NCBI GenBank assembly: GCA_000565345.1
Contig: AQOF01000005.1
Location: 1 to 64,000, forward strand
Direction: 5' to 3'
DNA from: Salinivibrio costicola subsp. costicola ATCC 33508 = LMG 11651
Lineage (GTDB): Bacteria > Pseudomonadota > Gammaproteobacteria > Enterobacterales > Vibrionaceae
DNA: 64,000 bases
The stretch's first letter is position 1. Every line of letters starts with the position of its first letter. Under the pieces are notes generated by a model. It saw only the letters and a program-made list of their open reading frames with translations. It did no database searches and had not been told where the DNA came from. The translations under genes and the position numbers were made by a program. This document shows positions 1 to 10,783 of this stretch, piece after piece.

Positions 1-16
1 GAACGACGTAAGGCCG

Positions 17-1715
17 TTAATTGACGAATTCGAACGGGTTACGTTTAAGCGGGTCAAGGTAGTCGGCGAGGTAGTGGCGAGTGGTCCATACTTTGCTTGC
101 TTGCGGGTATAAATAGCGCGCTTCTTGTTGAATATCGCGTGCGCGTTGCTGATCACCAATTTGTAACGCAACCTGATACGCATGCTGATAGCCCGAAAAG
201 CGTGGGCGTTGCGCGACTTGACGCAGTAAATCATCCAAATGCTGATGGCGTGCTACGTCAGATAAGTGCGCCAAATTCGCTTGAAAGTGACGGTCTTGTT
301 GCGCGCGGTGCAGTTTTTGCTGCCACCATGGGTGTTGCTGATACAAGGTAAAACGCTGCGAACTTAATAAGGAATCACGCAGATAGCGATTGGCGAGGTA
401 AACGGATGACAAGCTCAGTAAGGTGACGAGCACCAGCGCCATGATCACACTACGGCTCGCGACACGCTGACTATAACGGTGTGAAAACACGGGATAACGA
501 CGATATCGACCGGTTAAGTTGTCTAACCAATATAACCAAATCAATAACAATACCCCGTTAAACCACTGTGTGCCACTGGCTGGATAAATCATCAGCCGGT
601 CAGTGGTGGCAATACTAAGGCGATCAATATTCTACGTGTTCCTGACGGTGCACGTAGAATACGAAGTGTTAGCGCGGCTAACACCACAAGATAGCCGCAG
701 GCGACAACGAGCCCCCCTTCAAGGAGCCACAGGATTAAAGCACTGGGTAACGTCACCGGGCCGGAATGATTCGGTTGTGAGGCAGACAGTAATAGCAACG
801 TTGACTGACCATTGCCCATGCCCACTCCAAAAAATGGCGTCATTTGCCATTGCTGCCACGCCAGCATAAGTGCGCGCTGATCGTCGGCGGTGAGCCAGTG
901 CCAGTTGTCTTGACCACTGAGACCAAATACCGCCAAAAATGCCCCTGCCGAGATAGCGATCATCCACATACGATGCTGGCGTCGCGAGGCAAACCGGGCT
1001 AAATACACTTGTTGTAAGCCAATCGCACACAGGGCGAATAGCAACAGTAAGGGTTGCTCTTGCATCGCCAATATCGGAATCAACACGAGCGGTGTTAACG
1101 CGAGTAAGCCTTGGCTAACCGAGTGGCGATATCGACCACTGGCTCTCTGGCCAAAATGTAGGCGGCGAGCGTGACTCCGGTTAACAATAAGGTGTGAGTC
1201 ACGGCTGGAGGGAGGTGAGGGACCCATTGATCAAACATAAAGGGTGCCATGCCCGGCGGAGGCTGGTTCCCTAATACCGACAATACCGCTAACCAGGAGG
1301 CCAACAATAAGACGGCCAGTAGTTTTTGTCGTTGGGCGTGATTAAAAATAAACTGCTGTAGGGCTGAGAAAAAGCCAAAGCTTAGCGCTAAAACGATGAG
1401 CGCATAGCCACTATTGTGGCCCAGTGCCTGCGGATAAAAATAGGGCATCATCGCCAAGCCGGTCGCAAGTGCCAATGTGCCGGTCAGCCGAGTGGCTCGC
1501 CATGTGTGTTGACGGATAACCTCCAAACTGGCGAACCCAAGCGCAAATGCCAAGGTGAGTAATGATAGCGCCGCCGCCGGGTGACGTATGCCTACCAGCG
1601 GCAGAGCAACCGAGTAAAGAGGCAGACAAATCAGCCACAATACCGTTAAGGTCACCAAAAAGGGCACCGTCAACGGCTTGCGTATGACACGACTAGGCGG
1701 CAGCACTAACGTCAT
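17..1715 (-). CDS. pglL: PglL-type O-oligosaccharyltransferase (two frameshifts)
   Basis: This is a polytopic inner-membrane protein of about 566 residues once two frame breaks are repaired. It has many hydrophobic segments in its first two thirds and a soluble, TPR-like C-terminal part with many Arg, Gln and His. This is the layout of Wzy/WaaL/PglL-type enzymes, which move lipid-linked glycans onto periplasmic proteins such as pilins. The position directly downstream of uvrA matches the PglL gene of Vibrio cholerae. Its ATG shares one base with the uvrA stop (TAATG), so translation is probably coupled. The reading frame shifts near 1100-1140 and near 594-600; the frame changes fit one missing base at each point. 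The family call rests on topology and neighbourhood, so an O-antigen ligase or polymerase is possible. Confidence 0.62.
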
Positions 1716-4538
1716 TATCGCTCCAACATTGGCTTGAGGAAGTGGGCCGTGTGGCTGCCGACCACATCGACAATCGATTCCGGTGTGCCTTGGGCGATGA
1801 TTTCACCCCCGCCATTGCCGCCCTCAGGCCCCAGATCGATGATCCAGTCGGCCGTCTTGATCACATCTAAATTATGTTCAATAACTACAATAGTATTCCC
1901 TTGCTCACGTAGGCGGTGCAGAACATTGAGCAGTTGTTGAATATCATGAAAGTGTAACCCTGTGGTTGGCTCATCAAGAATATATAAGGTTTTACCGGTA
2001 TCGCGTTTGGACAGCTCTCGGGCTAACTTCACCCGTTGCGCTTCACCACCAGACAAGGTCGTCGCCGCTTGGCCTAGGCGCACATAGCTCAAGCCAACAT
2101 CCATCAAGGTTTGCAGCTTACGCTTAATGGCTGGCACTGCATCAAAGAATTCACGCGCGTCTTCCACTGTCATTGCCAGGACTTCATCGATGGTTTTGCC
2201 TTTATAGCGTACTTCAAGTGTCTCGCGGTTGTAGCGTTTGCCCTTACACACATCACAAGGGACATACACATCCGGCAAAAAGTGCATTTCTACTTTGATG
2301 ACCCATCGCCTTGACAGGCCTCACAGCGGCCACCGCGTACGTTAAAACTAAAGCGACCCACCTTGTAGCCTCGTGCCCGTGCTTCTTGTGTGCCGGCAAA
2401 CAGTTCACGAATCGGGGTAAAGATCCCAGTGTAAGTGGCGGGATTTGAGCGCGGCGTACGGCCAATGGGGCTTTGATCGATGTCGATAACCTTATCAAAG
2501 TGTCCTAAGCCATCAATCTCGGCATACGGCGCAGGATCCGCGGTCGTGGCACCGTTTAATTGCTGGTGGGCGACTTTAAAGAAGGTATCGTTGATGAGGT
2601 TGATTTTCCAGATCCCGACACGCCCGTGACACAAGTGAGTAAGCCGACAGGTAAGTGCAGATCCACATTTTTGAGGTTATTTCCGGTTGCACCTTTGAGC
2701 GTCAACATCTTGTTGGGATCGCGCGGTATCCGTTGTGCTGGCACCGCAATCGCTTGTTTGCCAGAAAGATACTGCCCGGTAAGTGAATGCTCACTGGCAA
2801 GAATATCGTCAAGGCTGCCTTCTGCCACGATCTCGCCGCCGTGCGCGCCCGCGCCTGGGCCTATATCGATAATGTAATCCGCGGCACGAATAGCGTCTTC
2901 ATCATGTTCAACCACCATCACGGTATTGCCCAGATCGCGCAAGTGCTCCAAGGTATCCAGTAAGCGCGCGTTATCTCGTTGATGCAAGCCAATCGATGGT
3001 TCATCCAATACGTACATCACACCGACAAGGCCAGCACCAATTTGACTGGCGAGTCGAATGCGTTGGGCTTCTCCCCCGGATAAGGTATCGGCGCTACGTG
3101 ACAAGTTAAGGTAATTGAGCCCGACATTGACCAAAAAGCGTAACCTGTCATGGATTTCTTTCATCACCTTTTCGGCGATTTTTGCACGTTGGCCGCTAAG
3201 CGACAGTTGTTCAAAGAAATCGAGCGCCTGCTGAATGCTGAGCTCACAAATTTCTGGCAGGTTACGGTTATCGATAAAAACATGTCGAGCTTCTTGACGT
3301 AAACGCGAGCCACCGCAGCTGGCGCAGGGCTTAGTGGCAATATATTTGGCGAGTTCGTCGCGCATTGCATTAGACTCGGTATCGCGATAACGGCGCTCCA
3401 TGTTATTGAGGATCCCCTCAAACGGATGCTTACGTACGCGAATATCACCACGATCGTTGACGTATTTAAACTCGATCTCTTTCGGCCCCGACCCATATAA
3501 AAGTATATCTTGCATGGTGCCGGAGAGATCTTGCCAGGGCGTTTCCAGATCAAAACCGTAATGCTCAGACAGTGAACGCAGCATTTGGAAGTAATAAAAG
3601 TTACGACGATCCCAGCCTCGGATCGCACCACCTGCGAGACTGACCGCAGGGTTTTGAATCACGCGTTTGCGATCAAAGTACTGCTGAACGCCTAACCCGT
3701 CACAGGTGCCACACGCACCGGCGGGATTATTAAATGAGAACAAGCGAGGCTCTAGCTCTTGCATGCTGTAACCACAATGGGGGCAGGCAAAGTTAGCAGA
3801 AAAAATGATTTCTTCACCGTCGCCGTCCATCCAGCTGATGACCGCACTGCCACCCGTGAGTTCGAGCGCGGTTTCAAAGGATTCAGCTAAACGTTGTTGT
3901 TGATCGTCGCGTACTTTAAATCGGTCAACCACCACTTCGATGGTGTGTTTTTTTTGCAGCTCCAGCGTGGGTGGATCGGACAGATCACACACCTCGCCAT
4001 TGATCCGCGCACGAATAAACCCTTGAGCAGCGAGGTTTTCAAGTGTTTTTACATGCTCACCTTTTCGGTTTTTGATAATCGGTGCTAGCAGCATTAACTT
4101 ACTGCCTTCAGGCAGGGCCAACACTTTATCCACCATTTGGCTAATGGTTTGTGCCGCTAGGGTGACATCATGGGTGGGGCAGCGTGGCTCTCCCACTCGG
4201 GCGTACAGCAAACGCAGATAGTCATAGACTTCAGTGATGGTGCCAACGGTGGAGCGGGGGTTATGTGATGTCGACTTTTGCTCAATCGAGATGGCGGGTG
4301 ACAGCCCTTCGATATGGTCAACATCGGGTTTTTCCATCAAGGATAAAAATTGACGCGCATACGATGATAAAGACTCAACATAGCGACGTTGACCTTCGGC
4401 ATACAAGGTATCGAAAGCGAGTGATGACTTCCCTGAGCCAGACAGGCCGGTGATGACAATTAGCTTATCACGGGGGATGGTCACGTTAATATTTTTGAGG
4501 TTGTGCGTACGCGCGCCTCTGACGTCGATATTGTCCAT
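1715..4538 (-). CDS. uvrA: excinuclease ABC subunit A, UvrA (two frameshifts)
   Basis: UvrA is the damage-recognition ATPase of nucleotide excision repair; it loads UvrB at DNA lesions. The repaired product is about 941 residues, matching the E. coli protein. Visible landmarks are the first Walker A ([12 protein letters not shown]), CxxC zinc pairs, two [11 protein letters not shown] signatures, the second Walker A (GVSGSGKST) and the EPTTGLH stretch. The start at 4538 ([12 protein letters not shown]) matches the family and has AGGA just upstream; an upstream in-frame start would add six residues. The frame breaks after the second Walker A, where a CCC run on the coding strand has lost one C (2598-2599), and after EACQGDG, where GGGG reads GGG (2302-2304). 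No LexA-type operator was seen upstream. Confidence 0.95.
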
Positions 4539-4602
4539 TATTATCCTACTACTCAATCAGCTCACTGGTTGGTCGTTGAGTATCGCACAGACACGACCAT
4601 GA

Positions 4603-4636
4603 CCAAACAAAAAGGCTGTATATTTACACAGCCTTT
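4603..4636 (-). terminator. rho-independent terminator after galU
   Basis: On the minus strand a 9-bp stem (AAAGGCTGT paired with ACAGCCTTT, loop of about 8) is followed by a T-rich tail. It lies 40 bp past the restored galU stop and separates galU from uvrA. Confidence 0.8.
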
Positions 4637-4679
4637 GCTCGTATCGAAAAAACCACTCGCGCCAGTGCACCTGAGGCGA

Positions 4680-5539
4680 TTACGGATTTTTGACGGTTGC
4701 CTCATCTTTGTTACTGCTACCGAGGTAGTGATGCTGATAGCAGTGATTTGTGGCCTCAATAAAGCCTCAACACTGCCACAATCAAAGCGCTCGCCTTTAA
4801 ATTTATAGGCAAGCACACAGCCTGACTGCGCTTGTTTTAGCAAGGCATCGGTGATCTGCACCTCACCATTTTTACCTGGTGGGGTGTTTTCTAACAGATC
4901 AAAGATATCGGGCGTGAGAATATAACGGCCAATAATCGCAAGATTGCTCGGTGCATTACCGGGATCGGGTTTTTCTACCATATTGTCTACGCGGAAAAGG
5001 TCATCTTTGATCTCTTGGCCCGCAATCACCCCATATTTATGGGTTTCATCTTCTGGCACTTCTTCGACGGCGACAATGGAGCAGCGGAACTGATTGTAGA
5101 GCGCGACCATCTGGTTAAGCACGCCGTTGCCTGGATGAATGCAAAGATCATCAGCAAGGACGACCGCAAAGGCCTCATCGCCAACTAAATCGCGTCCTGT
5201 CAGGATTGCGTGACCTAACCCGCGCATCTCATGTTGGCGAATGTAAGTGAATGAGGCTTTTTCTATTGTATTACGAATATTGTCCAGCAGTGCTTCTTTA
5301 TTGGTGCCACTGATTTGATGCTCGAGCTCATAGTTTTTATCAAAATGGTCCATGATGGCATGTTTGCCGCGCCCTGTGACGATACACATACCATTGATGC
5401 CCGCTTCCAAAGCTTCATCTACGCCATATTCAATCAGGGGTTTATTGACCACCGGCATCATTTCTTTCGGCATCGATTTGGTCGCCGGTAAAAAGCGGGT
5501 GCCATAGCCAGCCGCTGGGAACAGACATTTTTTAATCAT
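4680..5539 (-). CDS. galU: UTP-glucose-1-phosphate uridylyltransferase, GalU (one frameshift)
   Basis: GalU makes UDP-glucose from UTP and glucose-1-phosphate, supplying envelope polysaccharide and galactose metabolism. The N-terminus carries the nucleotidyltransferase signature (FPAAGYGTRFLPATK) with KSMPKEM following, and VEKP, GRY and FDCGS motifs lie further on. Near the C-terminus the frame breaks after FDCGSVE because GAGGGC reads GAGGC (4765-4766). Restoring one G gives an end of GFIEATNHCYQHHY followed by a short tail and a stop at 4680, for 286 residues. Read literally, the frame runs on past the terminator to 4562, which is not believable. The gene is separated from the upstream DHH gene by about 210 bp with inverted repeats. 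Confidence 0.94.
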
Positions 5540-5591
5540 CGTGGATCCTTTGTTTTATCGAGTCGCCATCAGCACGTTAGGCTGTATGTAC

Positions 5592-5641
5592 GCCACTTAC
5601 CGGCTTGCGAGCAAGTGGCAGCTCATAATATATCTTATGAG
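5592..5641. repeat. two inverted repeats in the galU upstream region
   Basis: GCCACTT (5592-5598) pairs with AAGTGGC (5613-5619), and directly after it CTCATAA (5622-5628) pairs with TTATGAG (5635-5641). Both lie in the 210-bp gap upstream of galU and could fold in its 5' leader or act as operators. Neither is followed by a T-run. Function is unknown. Confidence 0.5.
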
Positions 5642-5749
5642 GCAAAAAGTTTTTTATAGAGCAATAGTTTGCTGGGTTACAGGCAGCGACGCAAGTCGTA
5701 AGCATACTCAGAGCGTGAGAGCGTGACGGCTTCGCTATTGCTGATCCCG

Positions 5750-6705
5750 CTATGGCGAAAAATGTGCCATAAACGCGGCGGTAAATGCCGATAAGGCGGT
5801 GGCAGGCAAGGCATTGATGCCCGCCGCGGCAGCCCGACCGCCACCGGTAGCAAATTGCTCTGCTAACTGTACCGCGCCAGAGGGACGATTTAACGGCGCG
5901 CGGATACTGACCATCCAATCACCGCTCGGCATCGGCGTCAGTACAGCATGCGCACTGTCGGGCGCCTGATTTGCCAGCTGATTGCCTAACATACCACTGA
6001 TGCGACGCGCCCAAGCAGCATCCGGTAACAGATAAATTTTACCCCCATCTCCAGTGGTTTCAGGCGCTAGCGCTTTCGCTTTATCACGGTCGCTTTGGTA
6101 GGCCTCTGCCAAGGTCGTTACAATGTCCGGATAAGCGCGCATAAAGGCATCGGGGGTATCAAAGCCACACAGATGCGATATAAGATGGCAGGAGGCATGA
6201 TGAGATCATCCAGGCTGGCGCCATAGCTATTGTAATTAAGATAGTGGCCAAGCTGTTCAAGCCGATCACGTTGGCTGGCTGCTATTTGTGACTGGTGGGC
6301 GAGGGCGTTAGCGGTACGATGGAGATTATCGCCATAGGCACCAACCAGCGCCCATTCTCGATATTGACCGTGCAAAAGTTTATCAATAATTAAGGCGGTG
6401 CAGGTGTTCGCGCTGGTATGAATGTGGGCGTGAAGCAAAGGCGATTGAGGCACGGCGCCGCTTTGGTGGTGATCGGCATAAAAAACCTGGGTGCCGGAGG
6501 CGAGCAAAGCGTCAAGAGCAGCTTGATTTTTGGCCATGGAGAGATCCATCACTGTGACCTGCTCAGTGGCCAGGGGAACCTGCTTTAACAGTGCAATATC
6601 ACGTTTTACCCCGGTGATCAGCGTATTGGCTTTAGGGTAGGCAAGACGCCATTGCACCAAAGCCGCTAGGCCGTCTGCATCGCCATTAAATACATCGAAA
6701 GCCAT
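5750..6705 (-). CDS. DHH family phosphoesterase (one frameshift)
   Basis: The N-terminus has an NGDADGLAAL metal-binding motif and a later YADHHQSG, the name-giving DHH motif of the phosphoesterase superfamily that includes RecJ and nano-RNases. The C-terminal half ends in a glycine-rich GGGRAAAAG stretch typical of the DHHA1 substrate-binding domain. These features suggest a Mn-dependent phosphoesterase acting on small nucleotides or oligonucleotides; the substrate cannot be told from sequence. The start at 6705 is supported by AGGA and by beginning one residue before the conserved core. The frame breaks at 6165-6166, where GTGGGC reads GTGGC. Repair gives 318 residues. Confidence 0.8.
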
Positions 6706-6768
6706 CCTACAACGTCCTTTTTGGCTAAGAATCACACCATGGTAACGCGGGGACAGCTGCGGTCCAAG

Positions 6769-7476
6769 TTACCCATTGACCTCGTCATTATCGACTGGAC
6801 CTTCTTGTCCGGTAAAGCCAATTAATGAGGCGTTATTTTTCGCCCAGAACACCGCTTGTACACGGTTTTTGACGTTGATTTTCTTAAACACGTTATACAG
6901 ATGCGATTTGACTGTGTGCTCACTCACCGCTAAGGCATTGGCGATATCTTGATTTGAGGCACCTGTGACCAAATGATGCAAAATCTGCTGTTCACGGTTA
7001 GTCAACACAACCGCCTGTTCGTCAATGGTTTGCTGGTGATGCTGTTGGTAATAATGGATTAAGGCAGCCATTTTATGGCGGGGCAACCAATACTCACCGG
7101 AGAACATCTTTTCAATGCCGTGACAAAGGTGATGCACTTCATCCTCTTTTTTAAATACCCCTTTGATAAAAGGCCAGCTCGCCAGCTCTTTGGCACTCAA
7201 ATCATGGGCATTGAGTAAGGCGAATACGTGTTGCTCGGCAAAGGGTGCTAACGTTTGTTTGAGTTGGTCGGTAGCGGTGTCATCAAAGGCATTGAGATCA
7301 ATGAGCACCAGTCCAGAGCGCGCAGTCAGTTTGGCTGCAATCTCGTGGGGAGGCACGAGTTCAACGGCACTATGTGTTTCTTTTTCTAAACACGTCATTA
7401 ACGCCGAAACAGACATGCTAGGCTGGGAAATAAGAAGAAGGGTGTAATGGTCTGAAGTGGTTTCTGCTTGGTTCAT
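6769..7476 (-). CDS. qstR: LuxR/CsgD-family response regulator, probably QstR
   Basis: This is a 235-residue transcription regulator with a degenerate receiver-like N-terminal domain (about 10-125) and a clear LuxR-type helix-turn-helix at about 158-213 (LTNREQQILHHL, ASNQDIANALAVSEHTVKSHLYNVFKKI). Its place between galU and ssb is that of qstR in Vibrio cholerae, the TfoX- and quorum-sensing-dependent activator of natural competence genes. At residues 130-133 it has WLPR, where c-di-GMP-binding VpsT relatives have W[FLM][TS]R. The start at 7476 is chosen because TAGGA lies about 6 bases upstream; two earlier in-frame starts overlap or precede that site. The gene assignment depends mostly on synteny. 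Confidence 0.62.
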   Translation of the reverse strand: MNQAETTSDHYTLLLISQPSMSVSALMTCLEKETHSAVELVPPHEIAAKLTARSGLVLIDLNAFDDTATDQLKQTLAPFAEQHVFALLNAHDLSAKELASWPFIKGVFKKEDEVHHLCHGIEKMFSGEYWLPRHKMAALIHYYQQHHQQTIDEQAVVLTNREQQILHHLVTGASNQDIANALAVSEHTVKSHLYNVFKKINVKNRVQAVFWAKNNASLIGFTGQEGPVDNDEVNG

Positions 7477-7610
7477 AAGCATCCTACTAATGATCACTTA
7501 ACCGGCGTCGCTGCGTGAGCGCTGGGCACTGTCCGTTCACAAACGCCAAGGCGAGGCAAGATTTGTATCAGTTTAAACTATTTTCATTGCTCAGGTATAT
7601 CCACTTTGTG

Positions 7611-7625
7611 GTAACGCATTGTTAC
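7611..7625. repeat. short palindrome in the qstR-ssb intergenic region
   Basis: GTAAC-GCATT-GTTAC lies in the divergent gap of about 290 bp between the qstR-like gene and ssb. It could be an operator for either gene. There is no further evidence, and it does not match the LexA consensus. Confidence 0.3.
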
Positions 7626-7762
7626 GCCATTGCAAGCGCAGAATCTGGAACCTGATCGCGTTGAAAAGCTTCGAACCTCGAGGGGGCTCGTGCTAGACTT
7701 CATGCTTATTTATCCAGTGAGCGAAATCATTTCGCGCGTAACAGCAACAATGGGAGTCACCT

Positions 7763-8314
7763 ATGGCCAGCCGTGGCATAAATAAAGTCATCTTGATTGG
7801 TAATTTGGGCAATGATCCGGAAATCCGTTACCTTCCCAACGGCGGTGCGGTGGCAAACCTAAGCCTCGCGACCTCGGAGTCATGGCGTGATAAAAACACC
7901 GGTGAGATGCGAGAGAAAACAGAATGGCATCGTGTTGTGCTATTTGGTAAAACCGCAGAAGTCGCCGGTGAGTATTTGCGTAAAGGCTCGCAAGTGTATA
8001 TTGAAGGCCAACTACAAACGCGTAAATGGCAAGACCAAAGCGGTCAAGATCGCTACACCACGGAAGTGGCGGTACAGCCGTTTAGCGGTAGCATGCAAAT
8101 GCTGGGTGGTCGCGGCGGCCAAAACCAAGGCCAGCCAATGCAGCAGCCATCGCAGCAGCAAGGTGGATGGGGTCAACCTCAGCAGCCTCAGCAAAACATG
8201 AATCAACAACCACCTCAGCAGCAAGCGGCCCCGCAACCACAATCTCAGCCTCAGTCGCAACCTCAGCAGCAGTATAATGATCTGCCTGACTTTGACGACG
8301 ATATTCCGTTCTAG
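7763..8314 (+). CDS. ssb: single-stranded DNA-binding protein, SSB
   Basis: SSB coats single-stranded DNA in replication, recombination and repair. The 183-residue protein starts with the OB-fold ([18 protein letters not shown], about 5-110). A long Gln/Pro-rich linker (about 115-170) follows, and it ends in the acidic tip DFDDDIPF, which recruits partner proteins. The start is preceded by GGGAG. The CAG-rich linker DNA also gives a long antisense frame, which is not a gene. The gene stands alone on the plus strand between minus-strand genes and is followed by a strong terminator. It is intact. Confidence 0.97.
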   Translation: MASRGINKVILIGNLGNDPEIRYLPNGGAVANLSLATSESWRDKNTGEMREKTEWHRVVLFGKTAEVAGEYLRKGSQVYIEGQLQTRKWQDQSGQDRYTTEVAVQPFSGSMQMLGGRGGQNQGQPMQQPSQQQGGWGQPQQPQQNMNQQPPQQQAAPQPQSQPQSQPQQQYNDLPDFDDDIPF

Positions 8315-8375
8315 GCTACGTTCTTAACCAACGGCTATCTGAGCGCCATATCGTTATCGACAAAGCTTGATCGAC

Positions 8376-8407
8376 AAAGCGCCCCGTGATTGGGGCGCTT
8401 TGTTTTT
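8376..8407 (+). terminator. rho-independent terminator after ssb
   Basis: A 9-bp GC-rich stem (AAGCGCCCC with GGGGCGCTT, loop of 6) is followed by TGTTTTT. It lies 60 bp past the ssb stop and faces the convergent hydroxy-acid dehydrogenase gene. Confidence 0.9.
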
Positions 8408-8436
8408 ATGATGTCGTATTGATTCACGGCATGAGA

Positions 8437-9597
8437 TTAGGCAACGCCAGGTCCAGCTTTTAAAAAGTGAGGCAGTGTGGGTTGGTGTGGGGCATTTTAA
8501 TTGGCCCATCACCTGAGTCATTTGTTGAGTGAGCATTTCAATGGCATGCTCACCGCCGTGTTGACCCACGGCGCCACAGGCATAAACAAAGGTTCGGCCC
8601 AGCAAGGTAAAGTCAGCACCCATTGCCATGGCCTGCGCTACGTTGCCACCGCTTTGGACGCCGCTGTCCATTAACAGTTTAATTTTATCGCCGTACTGAT
8701 GCTTAATGGTTTGAATCGTGTCTAACGGGGATTCGCCCACATCTAACTGGCGGCCGCCATGATTGGATAGCACCACACCATCTGCGCCCAGCGCAACTGC
8801 TTGTGCGACATCCTCAGGGTTTACCAGCCCTTTAAGCACTAATGGCCCATCCCAGTTATCCCGGATCACTTTTAGGCTCTCAAAGTCGACCGCGCCCATC
8901 ACGGTATTATTCATAAAGTTAGCCAGCTCGCTGGTGGGCATATTCTTGGGCATGTAAGGTTTCAAGGTCTGCATTTCAGGAACACCGGCAAGGAGTGTAT
9001 GCCAGCTCCAGCTCGGACATTGCATCATTTGCGCGATATTACGAAGGTTCATTTTGGGCGGCATAGCCAAGCCATTTTTGATATCGCGAGGACGATAACC
9101 AAAGGTGGGGACATCCACCGTCACCACCAGCACTTTATACCCTGCTCGTTTGATGCGTCCCATCAGATCGTCACGGATCTCGCATCCGTCGGGTTATACA
9201 GCTGGTACCACGCCGTGCCCTCAGAGATCTCGGCAATGGTTTCAAGACTCGCTGAGGATACGGTGCTGAGTACATAAGGAAGGTTCGCCTTATAAGCCGC
9301 TTTCGCTGAGAATTTCTGGCGCTTTTGGCCACATCAGCCTTGTAATCCGACGGGCGCGACACCGAATGGGGCGGCGTAGTGTTTGCCAAATAGTTCGACC
9401 GATAAGTCAATGTCGGGGGTCGGGGCGAGTAAATCAGATTGCAGCTTTACTTGAGTGAAGGAGCTTGCATTGTGTGCCACCCCAATTTCGTCGTGACAAC
9501 CGCCACAAAGATAATCAAACGCGAAGGCAGGAATACGCTTTTTAGCTGCTTTTTTAAGCGCAGGCGTATCAGGGTATTGAGGATGATAGTAAGACAT
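8437..9597 (-). CDS. FMN-dependent alpha-hydroxy acid dehydrogenase/oxidase (four frame breaks)
   Basis: This belongs to the lactate dehydrogenase (LldD)/lactate oxidase/glycolate oxidase family, which oxidises 2-hydroxy acids using FMN. Recognisable parts are the N-terminal FDYLCGG, the APFGVAPVGLQG strand, TVDVP, LVLKG, the catalytic SNHGGRQLD loop, LLMDSGVQSGG and LLGRTFVYA. With repairs the product is about 386 residues. The frame changes four times: near 9338-9340 (one base missing), 9298-9314 (one extra or two missing), 9180-9183 (one missing) and 8476-8493 (one extra or two missing). This is the densest disruption in the window, so a genuine pseudogene is possible, although sequencing error is the simpler reading. 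A LysR gene sits upstream on the same strand. The exact substrate is uncertain; lactate is likely. Confidence 0.82.
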
Positions 9598-9741
9598 AAA
9601 TATCGTATCGCTGTGAGGTGAGTGTTTAGCCCTACCCTAGCGCAGCAATTGTTAGTGATATATAGACAAAAAATAAAATACTTTTTCCAAAATCGCCTAA
9701 CCCCTGATAGAACCTAGCCTCCCATAAAAGGGTGGCGCGTG

Positions 9742-10628
9742 CTAAATGTACAACTGTTTAACTTTTTGTTTAATAAAACCGATAAATAGCTTGGTCTTCG
9801 TGTGGTTGTATTCCAACTTGGGGTAATACGCATAAGCCGATGAGCGTGGCTGCTTGAGTGCAGGCAATACGGGAACCAATAAGCCTGATCAATTTCTTTT
9901 TGCACGGTCCCAGCCCCTCCTAAAATAATGCCCATGCCAATGACCGCTGCGCTCACTAAGGCTTCAGGGTTAGGCGAGACAAAGTTTCCCGACAACTGCA
10001 AACGTGTGCCATCTTCGAAGACCCGCTCTTGAGGCTGATGGGAGTGACCATAGAGCAAAATATTATGTTGGCTTAGTTGGTCAGGGTGGGTAATCGGCGC
10101 GTGCCGAGCAAGATAGGTGGGTGAGGCAAAAAAGCCAGGCTGAAAATCAAACAGCTTTGCCGCAATATAGCTGGCAGAGTTGAAGTACTCGAGCTCGCGG
10201 CTGATCACCACATCAAGATTAAGATCAGGGAGCTGTCCTGGGGTCAAGGTGGTGAGCTCAACCTTGATTTTCGGATAAATCTCAAGAAACTCAGCAATAA
10301 AGTTGACCAGAAAACGGTTCCCTGTCACCAATGGCGCACCAATACGTAATATGCCGCTGACTTCCCCAAAGGTAGACGTGGTTTCACTGACTAATTGTTG
10401 CCAATCGTCGACCCAGGTTTTTGCTCGGTGATAAAAAAGATCACCGGCATCGGTCATCGACAAGCTTCGGGTGGTGCGTTTTAACAGTTGCACGCCAAGC
10501 TGGCGCTCAAGCCAACTCAGGCGTTTGGATAAGGCTGAGCTTGAGGTATGTAGTTGCGTGGCAGCTTGTGCTAACGAGCCCTGATCGACCACACAAATAA
10601 AGCTTTTGGTACAGGTAATCCAGTCCAT
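9742..10628 (-). CDS. LysR-family transcriptional regulator (one frameshift)
   Basis: The N-terminal winged helix-turn-helix (about 1-60: SLAQAATQLHTSSSALSKR, LERQLGVQLLKRTTR) and the following effector-binding domain are typical of LysR regulators. The start at 10628 is favoured because AGAGGA lies just upstream and the family normally begins a few residues before this helix. The frame breaks at 9884-9885, where CAGGGC reads CAGGC after QKEIDQ. Repair continues with GLLVPVLPALKQP and stops at 9742, giving 295 residues. It is co-oriented with, and about 145 bp upstream of, the hydroxy-acid dehydrogenase, so that gene is a candidate target. The effector is unknown. Confidence 0.85.
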
Positions 10629-10783
10629 GAGTCCTCTTAGGGAAGAAAAGGTAGCCACGGATGGTGGCTAGGCATTCACATTATGATCACTAAGCCTGAT
10701 AATAGCGGCTACGAGCCCCAAAAGGCGACCTCAGTCAGCAGAGAATCATGGATAGAACAGCTAATGCGATTAAAGTCAGCGGA

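Noticed and set aside
719..1030. Open frame of 103 codons overlapping pglL on the same strand
   Set aside because: It is a different frame of the same DNA with unlikely composition, while the main frame has clear transmembrane segments.
4539..4680. LexA operator before uvrA, and likewise before ssb
   Set aside because: No CTG-N10-CAG with the expected AT-rich core was found in either upstream region by eye.
8012..8260. Leu/Arg-rich open frame antisense to ssb
   Set aside because: It is the shadow of the CAG-rich linker of SSB and has no ribosome site.
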